A stretch of DNA of 54,894 nt from assembly GCA_030150265.1 (NCBI GenBank), contig JASLGG010000049.1, forward strand, positions 1 through 54,894, in the 5' to 3' direction. The stretch comes from Protaetiibacter sp. (GTDB lineage Bacteria > Actinomycetota > Actinomycetes > Actinomycetales > Microbacteriaceae). This document shows, piece after piece, positions 15,927-23,301 of this stretch. A program made the translations under genes and the position numbers. Position 1 is the stretch's first letter; every line of letters starts with the position of its first letter. The notes below the pieces were generated by a model. That model was not told where the DNA came from and ran no database searches. It saw only the letters and a list, made by a program, of their open reading frames with translations.

Positions 15927-17705
15927 TTACTCCTGCTCGCTCTCGCTGTCGGCGTCCGCCTGCGCGACCGCTGCGATGTCGAGCAGGTCGATGTTGAGGT
16001 TGATCGCCTTCTTGCCTTCGTTGCGGAAGGCCCGGACCTCCCCGGCGAGCTTGTTGCCGCGGCCACCGGCGGCGAGGTCGACGATGTGCACCGCCGCCTT
16101 CGCCGATCCGGCGGGTAGGTGAATCAGCAGGCCGACCGTGCGGTTCGCGCCGTGGCTGGACCGCTCGTGCGTGTCGAGGTCGTATGCGCTCGACTCGGCG
16201 TACATCCGGATCTGCTGTGCGATCTTCGCCTGGCCGTAGTCGACCCGGCCCGTCTTCAGGTCGCCGACGTAGCGCTTGGCGCGCGTGTCGGCGACTCGCA
16301 GAACCTCGCCGGTCTTCGGGTCGCGGATCTCCGGGAGCTTCGCGAGATAGATCCGGTCGAGGCGTCCGGCGACCTTCAGGTCGTCGTTGACGATCACCTG
16401 CTCGCTCGCTACGACCTTCAGCCCGAGGCGGCGGCATGCGTCGGCGTATGCCTCGACGTCGGCGAAGTCGGCGGGGGTGATCTCCCCGGCGTCGAGCTTC
16501 TCCTGGACCGCGTCCATCCCCTCGGCGTCGTACAGCTCGCAGAGGGCGTGGATGTCGGTGCCCTTCGTCGCGGCCTCGCGGCCACCGCCCAGCTCGAAGA
16601 TCTCATCGGCGAGGGCGTCCATCGCCTTCTTGAAGTCGCCCCACGCGCCGTCGACGAGCATGGCGAGCTGTCCGGGCTGCAGCTTCCCCTTGCGGTCCTG
16701 CTTGCGGGCCTTCGCGATCGCGACGTCTCGGCGGTGCGCCAGCTCGCGAATCTGCGAGGTGACTCCCTCGCGCTCGCCCGGCTCCTCGGCCGCGGCGACG
16801 CCCTCGAGGAGCATCCGCATCTTCCACTTCGTCAGCGTCGTCTTGTCTTCGAGGCAGTCGATGTAGGTGGTTGTCCGGGTGTATCCGACCATCCGCCCAT
16901 CGCTGAGGCGCTTGACCTTGTACTGGCCGTTCCCGTTCACCTCGAAGTCGGCCTTCGGGGCCTCGCTCGGCTTCGCGAATTCCACAGCGCTCTCCACAGG
17001 TGTGGACGCCTGCGCGGCGGTGGCTTCGGCGATCGCCTCGTCGGCGGCTGCGCCAGTGTCGGTGACGACCCCGCTGCCATCGGTCAGCTCCTCGGCGAGC
17101 GGCTCGGGTGCGTCGGGCGTGACGTCGGCGAGCGTGATCTTCTTCGCCGCCTCGGCGCGGGCCGCTTCGACCTCGGCCGGGCCGGGGATGCCCTGTCGAT
17201 CGGCGACGTCCTGCTGCATCTTGCGCAGCCGCTCGACCGATCCGGGGACGCCCGCACCCTCGGCGTCACGCTGGGCGCGCTTCGCCTTGATGCGTTCCTT
17301 CATCTCGGCGTCCTGCTCGGCGATCGTCTTCTCCGACTGCTCGGCCTTCTTCGCGTTGATCTTCTCGCCCGCCTCGCGCAGCTCGGCCAGCTCGGCCCCC
17401 GCCGCCTTGCGCGCCTTCTTCTTCGCCTCGGGGTCGTTCAGGATCGCCGTCAGCTCGCCCACCCGGTCCAGGTGCTGCAGGTGCGGGTGCCGCTCGGTGG
17501 AGTCGGCCCCAGTTGCGGAATCCGAAGCCGACTCGGTAGGGCGGTCAGCTCCCTCGACCTTGCCCTTCTTCGTCGCCTTCTTCATGGCCTCGCGCTTCTT
17601 GGTCGCCTTCTCGGCGGCCTTCTTCGCGGCCTTGCGTGCGGCCTTCTCTTCGAGCTTGCGCTGCTCCTTCTTGGAGAGCTTCGGCTTCTTGTCCTTCTTG
17701 CCCAT
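15927..17705 (-). CDS. RecB/Cas4-like PD-(D/E)XK exonuclease with Lys-rich N-terminus
   Basis: 592 aa. The C-terminal half is a RecB-family nuclease: GTDIHALCELYD (His/Glu region), VAGRLDRIY with the metal-binding Asp at about 450, DLKTG (D-x-K) at about 485 and the QIRMYAES helix. Such enzymes resect DNA ends for recombination. The N-terminal 250 residues are unusual: long Lys/Ala and Glu-rich coiled regions (KKEQRKLEEKAARKAAKKAA) that could bind DNA or form oligomers. EFAKPSEAP at about residue 255 is shared with the next gene. I chose MGKKDKKPK as start, with GAAAGG upstream. Confidence 0.82.
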   Translation of the reverse strand: MGKKDKKPKLSKKEQRKLEEKAARKAAKKAAEKATKKREAMKKATKKGKVEGADRPTESASDSATGADSTERHPHLQHLDRVGELTAILNDPEAKKKARKAAGAELAELREAGEKINAKKAEQSEKTIAEQDAEMKERIKAKRAQRDAEGAGVPGSVERLRKMQQDVADRQGIPGPAEVEAARAEAAKKITLADVTPDAPEPLAEELTDGSGVVTDTGAAADEAIAEATAAQASTPVESAVEFAKPSEAPKADFEVNGNGQYKVKRLSDGRMVGYTRTTTYIDCLEDKTTLTKWKMRMLLEGVAAAEEPGEREGVTSQIRELAHRRDVAIAKARKQDRKGKLQPGQLAMLVDGAWGDFKKAMDALADEIFELGGGREAATKGTDIHALCELYDAEGMDAVQEKLDAGEITPADFADVEAYADACRRLGLKVVASEQVIVNDDLKVAGRLDRIYLAKLPEIRDPKTGEVLRVADTRAKRYVGDLKTGRVDYGQAKIAQQIRMYAESSAYDLDTHERSSHGANRTVGLLIHLPAGSAKAAVHIVDLAAGGRGNKLAGEVRAFRNEGKKAINLNIDLLDIAAVAQADADSESEQE

Positions 17706-17736
17706 CGTGCTGACCTTTCGTCGGGGTGTGGTGGGT

Positions 17737-18375
17737 CTACGCCGCGCGCTCGGCGGCATGGCTGTCGGCTGCCTTCTCGGCTTCCCGCGGCGCGAAGGCG
17801 AAGCCACCCGCGGGCGTGATCCGCTTCCCGTCGACGTAGAGCTGCGCGAGCGCGGTGCGGTTGTCGCGCACCCAGATCTCGATGCCGGGGTGCCGAGGCG
17901 AGACGTGCACGCGGTGCGATTCTCCGCTGTAGACCTCCATGCGGTCGTATCGCCAGGGCGAGCGGTGCAGCGCGATCACCTCGCGCAGCGTCTCGGCGTC
18001 CTCGGCGCGCATAGCTTCGTTCTCTCGCCGAGCGTTGCACGCCTGGGTCCAGCTCGCCTCGATCATGTCGCGCTGCTTTGCCGGGATACCGATCGAGGGC
18101 ATGCCGGGTGCCTTCGGCATCGGAGCGGGGCGGTACTTCGGATCGTGGTGCTTCCGCATGAAGTCGTCCAGCGCGGCGTCGCCGGTGTTCGGCGCGAAGG
18201 CCTCGACCGGCTCGGCGGGCTTGCGCGGCGCGGGCTTCTTGCGGAGGGCGTAGCCGCGGACCTCGAGCGCGTCGGCCAGCTCTTCGGCGAGCTGCTGCGC
18301 GTGCTTCTTCGTGACCAGGGCGTCGACGTTGACGTCTTCGAGAGCGTCCAGGATGATCGCGGTGGCGGTGCTCAT
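17737..18375 (-). CDS. Hypothetical protein, first gene of operon
   Basis: 212 aa. Helical N-terminus (KKHAQQLAEELADALEVRGYALRKK style), Pro-rich middle (KYRPAPMPKAPGMPSIG), then a helical segment and a beta-rich C-terminus (VHVSPRHPGIEIWVRDN). Leadered by the palindromic promoter at 18425-18454; GAAAGG is upstream of the ATG. Function not recognised. Confidence 0.72.
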   Translation of the reverse strand: MSTATAIILDALEDVNVDALVTKKHAQQLAEELADALEVRGYALRKKPAPRKPAEPVEAFAPNTGDAALDDFMRKHHDPKYRPAPMPKAPGMPSIGIPAKQRDMIEASWTQACNARRENEAMRAEDAETLREVIALHRSPWRYDRMEVYSGESHRVHVSPRHPGIEIWVRDNRTALAQLYVDGKRITPAGGFAFAPREAEKAADSHAAERAA

Positions 18376-18424
18376 GTTGTGGCGGGGCCTTTCGAATCTG
18401 TGGCGGCGGGTGCTGATGTCTTCG

Positions 18425-18454
18425 ACCCTAGCGTGCCCTATTAGGTGACGTCAA
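18425..18454 (-). promoter_or_regulatory. Leftward promoter with palindromic operator
   Basis: -35 TTGACG (18454-18449), 18-nt spacer, -10 TAGGGT (18430-18425); operator copy 18433-18449. The -35 box contains the stop codon of the gene upstream. The leader carries the conserved element GCACCCGCCGCCAC (18413-18400). Drives 18375 to 12356. Confidence 0.8.
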
Positions 18455-18630
18455 GCAACGTACCACGGCGCGGCGACATTGGTCGGCTCGCCGGTGCAGT
18501 GCGGGCGGTTGTCGTGCTCTACCCAGCGCGCGACCAGCTCGTAGATGCCGCCGACGCTGAACAACGAGGCGACGCGCGCGTCCAGCTCTGCGTGGCTGAG
18601 CGCGCGCGTCTCGGGTGTGCCATCGGTCAC
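18451..18630 (-). CDS. Hypothetical protein
   Basis: 59 aa, GTG start overlapping the upstream stop (GTGA). Contains SHAELDARVASLFSVGGIYEL. Its TGA stop forms part of the next promoter's -35 box. Function not recognised. Confidence 0.62.
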   Translation of the reverse strand: MTDGTPETRALSHAELDARVASLFSVGGIYELVARWVEHDNRPHCTGEPTNVAAPWYVA

Positions 18631-18821
18631 TGCGGCGGTGCTCCCATGCTGAGGCCGTGACGGTGCTTCAGGTGGTCGATCGCCACCGCGAGCAGCACCT
18701 CCATCGTGTCGCCGTCCTCGGCGGTGCACAGCGTCTCGTCGCAGATCCTGCAGACCACACCGTGGTCGTCCAGCTCTCGCGCCTGCAGGACGATCTGCTC
18801 GAGCGGGCGTAGTCCGGTCAC
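18627..18821 (-). CDS. Small C2H2-like protein
   Basis: 64 aa. CRICDETLC and HLKHRHG give a C-x2-C...H-x4-H arrangement, close to a classical zinc finger. Overlaps neighbours on both sides by 4 nt. Possibly DNA binding. Confidence 0.68.
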   Translation of the reverse strand: MTGLRPLEQIVLQARELDDHGVVCRICDETLCTAEDGDTMEVLLAVAIDHLKHRHGLSMGAPPQ

Positions 18822-19048
18822 GTCTCGTCCTCGGGCGGCGTGACGACGCCGGTCAGGCTCTCCGGCTCGTCGGCGGCTGCCTCCTCCGCTTCGCGGATCT
18901 CGCGGCGGCGCGGCGATTCGTAGACGACCTGTCCGCGGCCGTCCTCCACCCAGCCGTTGACGAGCAGGGCTGCGCCCTTCACGGCCTCGTCCAGCTCGGC
19001 GTCGCCTGCGACGTGGTTCCCGCTTGCGTCAAATACCTTGTATCTCAT
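18818..19048 (-). CDS. Hypothetical protein
   Basis: 76 aa starting MRYKVFDASGNHVAGDAEL; a compact alpha/beta start and acidic tail. Start overlaps the upstream stop. Function not recognised. Confidence 0.65.
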   Translation of the reverse strand: MRYKVFDASGNHVAGDAELDEAVKGAALLVNGWVEDGRGQVVYESPRRREIREAEEAAADEPESLTGVVTPPEDET

Positions 19049-19617
19049 CACTTCTTTCCCTTCTTCTTGCCCGTCGTCGGGCGCTGCTCGGTGTGCCAGT
19101 GCGGCATCGCCAGGGTAGTCTCCCCGCGTTCGGCTGCCGCGTGCTCGGCGGCGTGCCGCTTGAGCATGTCGGCTCCGGCCTCGTGCGCGTCGACGCCGCC
19201 GTGGAAGATCAGCAGGTGGGCGGCCACCGTCGTCACGTCGACCGGCGGGACGTAGTACGTGTTCTCGCCGTCGATCGACTCGCCGACCAGCTTCGCCCCG
19301 AGGATCTCGTCGAGCTTCTTCTCGATCCGATCCTGCTGCGTCTCCCAGGGGTCGCCGTGCGCGGGCTGCGGCGGCTTCTTCGGCATCTTCTTGGGCGGGG
19401 CGGGCTTCGCCGCCGGGGCGCTGCGCGGGGCCTGTGCCTTCGCCTCGGCGATGCGGACCTTGTCGGCGAGCTTCACCGTGTCGCGCACGACGTTGCTCTT
19501 GTGCCGGATCTTCACCTCGGCCTTCTTCTTGCCGGGCTTGATCTTCTCGACGGTCCACTCGCGGCCGCCGAGGTCGAGCACGTCGCCCTTGCGGATCTTC
19601 GACCAGGGCTTCTTCAT
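19048..19617 (-). CDS. Hypothetical Lys-rich protein
   Basis: 189 aa. The first 60 residues look like a small beta-barrel (GDVLDLGGREWTVEKIKPG), followed by a Pro/Lys linker and a helical region; the tail is KKKGKK. Function not recognised; nucleic-acid contact is plausible from charge. Confidence 0.7.
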   Translation of the reverse strand: MKKPWSKIRKGDVLDLGGREWTVEKIKPGKKKAEVKIRHKSNVVRDTVKLADKVRIAEAKAQAPRSAPAAKPAPPKKMPKKPPQPAHGDPWETQQDRIEKKLDEILGAKLVGESIDGENTYYVPPVDVTTVAAHLLIFHGGVDAHEAGADMLKRHAAEHAAAERGETTLAMPHWHTEQRPTTGKKKGKK

Positions 19618-20090
19618 GGCCTCGCCGCCTTCATCGCGCGGTCATAAAGCAGGATGCTCCCGGCTGCTGCGACGTTCATCGAGTATGGCAGCGGAGTCGG
19701 GATCTGCACGATGTCTGCACATCGCTCCAGCTCGGGACCGGGGATGCCGCGATCCTCCGCTCCGAGGAGGTATGCGGCGCGCTCGGGGTGCTGGTAGCGG
19801 GGGAGGGCGATCGCCCGGTCGTCAAGCTCGACGCCGACGAGCGGGCACTCCTGCGGCATCCCAGCAATCGCCTCGTCGAGCGTCTCGAAATGGAAGAGCG
19901 GGATCTGCCGCGGCGTGTTCGGCGTATCCATCGCCGTCCTCCGGTAGCGGTGGCCGATGGTGAATACGAAGGCGGCATCGTAGAGAAACGCGCTGCGCAT
20001 GAGCGTGCCGACGTTGCCCTCCACCTTCGGTCGGTAGATCCCGATCGCGAAGAAGCCGCGCGCCTCGCGCGCCTGTGCCCGCCGGGTCAT
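19614..20090 (-). CDS. SpoU/TrmH-family RNA 2'-O-methyltransferase
   Basis: 158 aa, about the size of TrmL-type enzymes. The three SPOUT motifs are present: N-x-G-x-x-x-R (GNVGTLMRSA, about 25-34), LGAEDRGIP (about 109-117) and SMNVAAAGSILLYDR (about 138-152), which form the trefoil-knot SAM site. Such enzymes methylate ribose in tRNA or rRNA. Overlaps both neighbours by 4 nt. Full length with all motifs, so probably active; the RNA target is unknown. Confidence 0.87.
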   Translation of the reverse strand: MTRRAQAREARGFFAIGIYRPKVEGNVGTLMRSAFLYDAAFVFTIGHRYRRTAMDTPNTPRQIPLFHFETLDEAIAGMPQECPLVGVELDDRAIALPRYQHPERAAYLLGAEDRGIPGPELERCADIVQIPTPLPYSMNVAAAGSILLYDRAMKAARP

Positions 20091-20494
20091 ACGCTCCTCC
20101 TCGCGTACTCGGCCGCCAGCTCGGCGGGGTCCAGGTCGCGGTAGGTGGTCGGCTCATTGTGTCCGCCGCCGGTGGCCTCGCGCGGCATCCCGTAGTGCTG
20201 CGCCTGCAGCCACTCGAGGAAGTCCTTTGCCGCGTCGAAGTCGTCGAGCGGGTCGGTGCGTCGAACCACCTTGACGACCTCCTCGACGCGGCGGTGCGGG
20301 CGCTCGCTCCAGGTGCCGGTCCAGACGTCGACCCATGCCTCGCCTTCAGCCAGCTCGACCTGGATCGCTCCGCCGCCTCCGCCGTTCTCATACGTGCTCA
20401 GCGGCGCGTCCAGCGGGTAGGTCGCGAGCGCCAGTAGCAGCTCGGCCACCGTGACCGGCGTCTGTTCGGGCGTCGTCTTCTTGCGTGCGGTCAT
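20087..20494 (-). CDS. Hypothetical protein
   Basis: 135 aa starting MTARKKTTPEQT. A Gly-run (ENGGGGGAIQVEL) sits in the middle; the C-terminus is helical. Start overlaps the upstream stop (ATGA). Function not recognised. Confidence 0.7.
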   Translation of the reverse strand: MTARKKTTPEQTPVTVAELLLALATYPLDAPLSTYENGGGGGAIQVELAEGEAWVDVWTGTWSERPHRRVEEVVKVVRRTDPLDDFDAAKDFLEWLQAQHYGMPREATGGGHNEPTTYRDLDPAELAAEYARRSV

Positions 20495-20934
20495 CGCTTC
20501 CCCACCTCCGAGCGGAGCTTCGTGTCGAGCATGCGCACGGCGGCTTCGTGGTTCGGGTAGCGCATGCCGTACCCGTCGAGCCGGTCGATCAGCGTCCAGA
20601 GGTAACCGCTGAAGCAGAACGGGCAGATGCCGAGGTCGTCGCCGTCCCGGCCGCTGAGCCTGCCTTCCCCGTTGCAGCCCGCGCACGTCTCGTGGTAGAT
20701 CGCGAACCGGGCGCGGCTCTCCAGCGGGTGCTCGATGTTCGCGATGCGGTGGCGGCCTGCCATCTCCTGCGCGACCCATCCGGTGGTGAGCCAGGGCGAT
20801 CGCCACCCGCACGAGCACGTTGCGCGGACGCTCGCGCCGAGGATGCTGTCGACGTAGTCGATCGCGTGTTCCGCCTCGAGCAGCTCGCGCGCCTCGGCAG
20901 CGGTGTACTCGATCGGGATGTGCGTGGTCTTCAT
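20491..20934 (-). CDS. Hypothetical zinc-binding protein
   Basis: 147 aa. CSCGW, CAGCNGEGRLSG and CPFCFSG resemble a DnaJ-type zinc ribbon. Coupled to both neighbours by 4-nt overlaps. A folding or protein-binding role is possible, but no other J-protein domain is visible. Confidence 0.7.
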   Translation of the reverse strand: MKTTHIPIEYTAAEARELLEAEHAIDYVDSILGASVRATCSCGWRSPWLTTGWVAQEMAGRHRIANIEHPLESRARFAIYHETCAGCNGEGRLSGRDGDDLGICPFCFSGYLWTLIDRLDGYGMRYPNHEAAVRMLDTKLRSEVGKR

Positions 20935-21119
20935 GATGATCCCGCTCCCGCCTCGGTGTCGACGACGCGGGTGAAGAAGCGCTCGTGGTCCAGGTTGATG
21001 TTCACGCCCCGGTCGACGTGCTCTGCGCTCGCTCCGGCGGGTACGGGTACGACGTGGACGACCTGCTCCGTCTCGTACGAGACGACCTCGACGCGGGCCG
21101 CGGTGCTCTGCTCGGTCAT
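20931..21119 (-). CDS. Hypothetical protein, first gene of operon
   Basis: 62 aa starting MTEQSTAARVEVVSYETEQ. GAGGAG lies 8 nt before the ATG. The palindromic promoter at 21158-21187 is upstream and its leader contains the conserved element. Function not recognised. Confidence 0.7.
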   Translation of the reverse strand: MTEQSTAARVEVVSYETEQVVHVVPVPAGASAEHVDRGVNINLDHERFFTRVVDTEAGAGSS

Positions 21120-21157
21120 GCTGTTGCTCCTCTGTGGCGGTGGATGCTGACGACCAG

Positions 21158-21187
21158 ACTCTATCCCACCTATTAGGTGACGAGCAA
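21158..21187 (-). promoter_or_regulatory. Leftward promoter with palindromic operator, divergent from RHH gene
   Basis: -35 TTGCTC (21187-21182), 18-nt spacer, -10 TAGAGT (21163-21158); operator copy at 21165-21181. The leader contains GCATCC-ACC-GCCAC (21147-21134), a version of the conserved element with a 3-nt insertion. Drives 21119 to 18451. Confidence 0.75.
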
Positions 21188-21204
21188 TCACCCCGCTCCG
21201 GTGC

Positions 21205-21224
21205 GTCGCCTAATATGTTATGCT
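21205..21224 (+). promoter_or_regulatory. RHH gene promoter with degenerate operator
   Basis: A variant operator, GTCGCCTAATATGTTAT, at 21205-21221 overlaps the -10 TATGCT (21219-21224); no clear -35 at the usual distance. ATG 21232 follows the -10 by 7 nt, so the mRNA is probably leaderless. Overlap with the -10 fits autorepression. Confidence 0.6.
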
Positions 21225-21231
21225 CGACGGC

Positions 21232-21441
21232 ATGACCGCCGACAAGCCCAAGCGTAAGCCCGCGGGCGCTGCCGTGCCCGGCGCGGTGGAGCGCCCGAAG
21301 AACTACCCGAACACCCTCGTCTTCCTCGTCTCCGACGAGGCGCTTGCCGCGATCAATGCTGAGATGGCTGTCTCGGGGCGTGGCAAGAGCGAGGTCGCTC
21401 GCGACTGGCTCGACCGCGGCCGCGCTGCCGCCTCTCGCTAG
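21232..21441 (+). CDS. Ribbon-helix-helix (CopG/Arc-type) DNA-binding protein
   Basis: 69 aa. Basic Pro-rich N-terminal arm (DKPKRKPAG) followed by an RHH fold: strand NTLVFLVSD, helix A EALAAINAEMAVSG, turn with Gly and helix B KSEVARDWLDRGRAAA. RHH dimers insert the paired strands in the major groove of short palindromes. It is the only rightward gene in the 11-29 kb block and lies divergent from an operator-containing promoter, so it is the prime candidate to bind the genome-wide palindrome (inference). I chose ATG 21232 rather than in-frame 21220 because the latter overlaps the -10 box. Its stop overlaps that of the convergent gene. Confidence 0.82.
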   Translation: MTADKPKRKPAGAAVPGAVERPKNYPNTLVFLVSDEALAAINAEMAVSGRGKSEVARDWLDRGRAAASR

Positions 21442-21698
21442 ACCGCGACCCAGTCGTAGAGCACGCGCTTACCGCCGTGCCCGGCGCAGTACAGTGCCTC
21501 TCCGCCTGCCGTGAGGCTATGCTCCATCGCGCCGCGGTGGCCGTCGCAGAAGAAGGCCGAGTCCCCGCAGCTCACCCGCAGTAGCCACGCCGCCTCGGTG
21601 CTGCAGATCATCTCTCCACGCGCGCTGCGGTATTCGCACGTCGGCTCGATGCCGTCCAGGAGGCGGTGCGCCTCGTCGACGTCGGCGGCTGGGTTCAC
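21438..21698 (-). CDS. Hypothetical Cys/His-rich protein
   Basis: 86 aa, GTG start with AAGGAG 7 nt upstream. Metal-binding pattern CEYRSARGEMIC, FFCDGHRG and YCAGHG suggests one or two zinc sites. Lies downstream of the surface protein and a hairpin. Function not recognised. Confidence 0.68.
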   Translation of the reverse strand: MNPAADVDEAHRLLDGIEPTCEYRSARGEMICSTEAAWLLRVSCGDSAFFCDGHRGAMEHSLTAGGEALYCAGHGGKRVLYDWVAV

Positions 21699-21723
21699 GT
21701 CTGCTCTCCTTGGTATGTGCGAA

Positions 21724-21751
21724 GGGGAGGCCGGTGCGATCCGACCTCCCC
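21724..21751 (-). terminator. Hairpin between surface protein gene and downstream gene
   Basis: GGGGAGG-x-CGG paired with CCG-x-CCTCCCC, six-base loop. No strong T tract, so partial termination is likely. It would reduce expression of the gene ending at 21438 relative to the surface protein. Confidence 0.55.
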
Positions 21752-21766
21752 GTTGTGCGCTGCTCG

Positions 21767-22954
21767 CTATGCGCGCTTGCGGCGGATGACCGTCGCGGTG
21801 GCCCCCGCTGCGATCATACCCAGTGCGCCGAGCAGCCATGCGGTCATGTCCGCTCCGCCGGTCTGGGCGAGCGTGTCCGCCTGCGCGTCACTCGAGGGGG
21901 CCGCGGCCTTCGCCACCGGTGCGGGCGCTGCAGGCTTCGGCTCAGCGGGCGTCGGCTCTTCCGGCTCCTCCTCGGTCGGCGGCGTGACCACCTCGCACTC
22001 GAGCGCGTCGATCTCCTCGGCGGTCAGGTCGCGCGTGCGCTCCTCGGCGGTCGTCACCGGCTCGCCGGGCATCCACTCGCTGCCGTTCCAGACGCTCTCG
22101 GTCGTCGTGACCTCGCGCGTCTCGGTGACGGTCGTGTCACCGCAGGCGTAGTCTCCCGTCGTCCACTCGCCGGTCGTGACGATCGGCTCGGGCTGCGCGG
22201 GAAGATCGCACGCCGTGGTCGTGCCGGTGATCGTCTTCGTCCAGCCCTTCGAGCCGTCGGCGTCGTTCCATGCCGTGATCGTGACCGACCAGTCGTGCTC
22301 GGTGTACTTCTCGAGCGGGATCGTCGTCGAGTACTCGGTGCCGAAGCTCTCGCTCAGCACCTGGTCGCCGTCGACGGTTGCGGTGACCGTGTTGGGCGCG
22401 TCGTCGGCTGCGACGTAGTCCGGGTTCGGCACCGTGATCGTCGGCTCACCCTGGGCCTCCGTCGGCGGCGTGGCCGGGACGTAGTCGGGGTTCGCGATCT
22501 CGATCGTCGGCTCACCCTGCGCGGGCTGCGCCGGGGTGACGAGCACCTCCTCGGTGCGGACGTTGCCGGTCGGCGTCCAGCCGCCGGGGTTCGCGCTGGC
22601 CGGGAACCACTGGACGTCCCACCACCAGATCTTCCACTTCTTGTACTCGCGCTCGGTCACCTGCGTCTCGTAGACGGCATCCTTCGCGGGCACGTAGTCC
22701 GGGTTCTCGACGACGATCGTCGGCGTGCCGACCGCCGGGCTGCCCGGCGTCGCCGGGACGTAGTCCGGGTTCGGGGTCGTGATCGTCGGTTCGCCGGATG
22801 CGGGGCGCGTCTCGTAGTACGAGGCCTCGATCGTGAGCGCGTCGCAGGTGGCGCTCGCCTCCGGGGTGTGTGCGGAGGCGGCGGTGCCGCTGAACGCGAC
22901 GACGCCTCCGGCCAGGAGCAGGGCGGCGGCCGCGCCTGCGATGGTCTTCTTCAT
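21767..22954 (-). CDS. Secreted, sortase-anchored cell-surface protein (LAxTG type)
   Basis: 395 aa. Residues 1-28 are a Sec signal peptide (MKKTIAGAAAALLLAGGVVA, AxA cleavage at ASA). The mature part carries four GEPTI...NPDYVPA-like repeats (about residues 55-185), then a segment with DWSVTITAWND and ETREVTTTE motifs and a Pro/Ala/Glu wall-spanning linker. LAQTG at 362-366, a hydrophobic helix and RRKRA end form a complete cell-wall sorting signal; LAxTG is the form used by class E sortases of actinobacteria. So the protein should be displayed on the infected cell. It has its own palindromic promoter. A role in superinfection exclusion or adhesion is inference. Confidence 0.88.
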   Translation of the reverse strand: MKKTIAGAAAALLLAGGVVAFSGTAASAHTPEASATCDALTIEASYYETRPASGEPTITTPNPDYVPATPGSPAVGTPTIVVENPDYVPAKDAVYETQVTEREYKKWKIWWWDVQWFPASANPGGWTPTGNVRTEEVLVTPAQPAQGEPTIEIANPDYVPATPPTEAQGEPTITVPNPDYVAADDAPNTVTATVDGDQVLSESFGTEYSTTIPLEKYTEHDWSVTITAWNDADGSKGWTKTITGTTTACDLPAQPEPIVTTGEWTTGDYACGDTTVTETREVTTTESVWNGSEWMPGEPVTTAEERTRDLTAEEIDALECEVVTPPTEEEPEEPTPAEPKPAAPAPVAKAAAPSSDAQADTLAQTGGADMTAWLLGALGMIAAGATATVIRRKRA

Positions 22955-23012
22955 GGTGGTGCTCTCCTCTTCGGTGGGCACCCGCGCTCCGTGGCGGATG
23001 CTGACGCCCATG

Positions 23013-23042
23013 ACACTAGCGTCGTCTATTAGGTGACGTCAA
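23013..23042 (-). promoter_or_regulatory. Leftward promoter with palindromic operator for surface protein
   Basis: -35 TTGACG (23042-23037), 18-nt spacer, -10 TAGTGT (23018-23013); operator copy 23021-23037. The leader holds GCATCCGCCAC (23001-22991) and GAGGAG before ATG 22954. Confidence 0.8.
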
Positions 23043-23052
23043 GCGCCAACGG

Positions 23053-23092
23053 AAAAGCGCCCGGCCGCTGCTGGGGAGCTGGGCCGGGCGCT
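23053..23092 (-). terminator. Leftward Rho-independent terminator
   Basis: Perfect 11-bp stem AGCGCCCGGCC/GGCCGGGCGCT, 15-nt loop, followed leftward by TTTT. It closes the helicase operon just before the surface protein promoter. Confidence 0.85.
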
Positions 23093-23117
23093 GGGTAATC
23101 CGCCACAGATTACGTCT

Positions 23118-23300
23118 TCATGATGGCAGGTGCTGGACTTCGCCGTCAAACCCCCAGACGGCGACCTCGTACTCCGGCCTCGGGTCGTGGATTGTGTGCT
23201 CGCCGTTCAGCCATCCTGGATACGCGGTGCGTACCGGGCCGACGCGGAAGGGGAATCGATCGGCTCGGACGATCGTCTTCTGCCAGACCTTCTCTCCCAC
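23118..23300 (-). CDS. Hypothetical protein
   Basis: 60 aa, GTG start with GGGAGG 6 nt upstream, one base after the helicase stop. Last gene of the 27025 to 23118 operon. Sequence is beta-like (YEVAVWGFDGEVQHL). Function not recognised. Confidence 0.65.
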   Translation of the reverse strand: MGEKVWQKTIVRADRFPFRVGPVRTAYPGWLNGEHTIHDPRPEYEVAVWGFDGEVQHLPS

Positions 23301-23301
23301 C

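Noticed and set aside
16119..17819. Long rightward open frame of 566 codons antisense to the RecB-like nuclease
   Set aside because: High G+C keeps antisense frames open. The opposite strand has clear nuclease motifs, a ribosome binding site and neighbour overlaps; the antisense protein is low-complexity Leu/Arg/Val.
21232..21441. RHH protein as a toxin-antitoxin antitoxin
   Set aside because: There is no adjacent toxin gene in the same direction; neighbours are in other operons.
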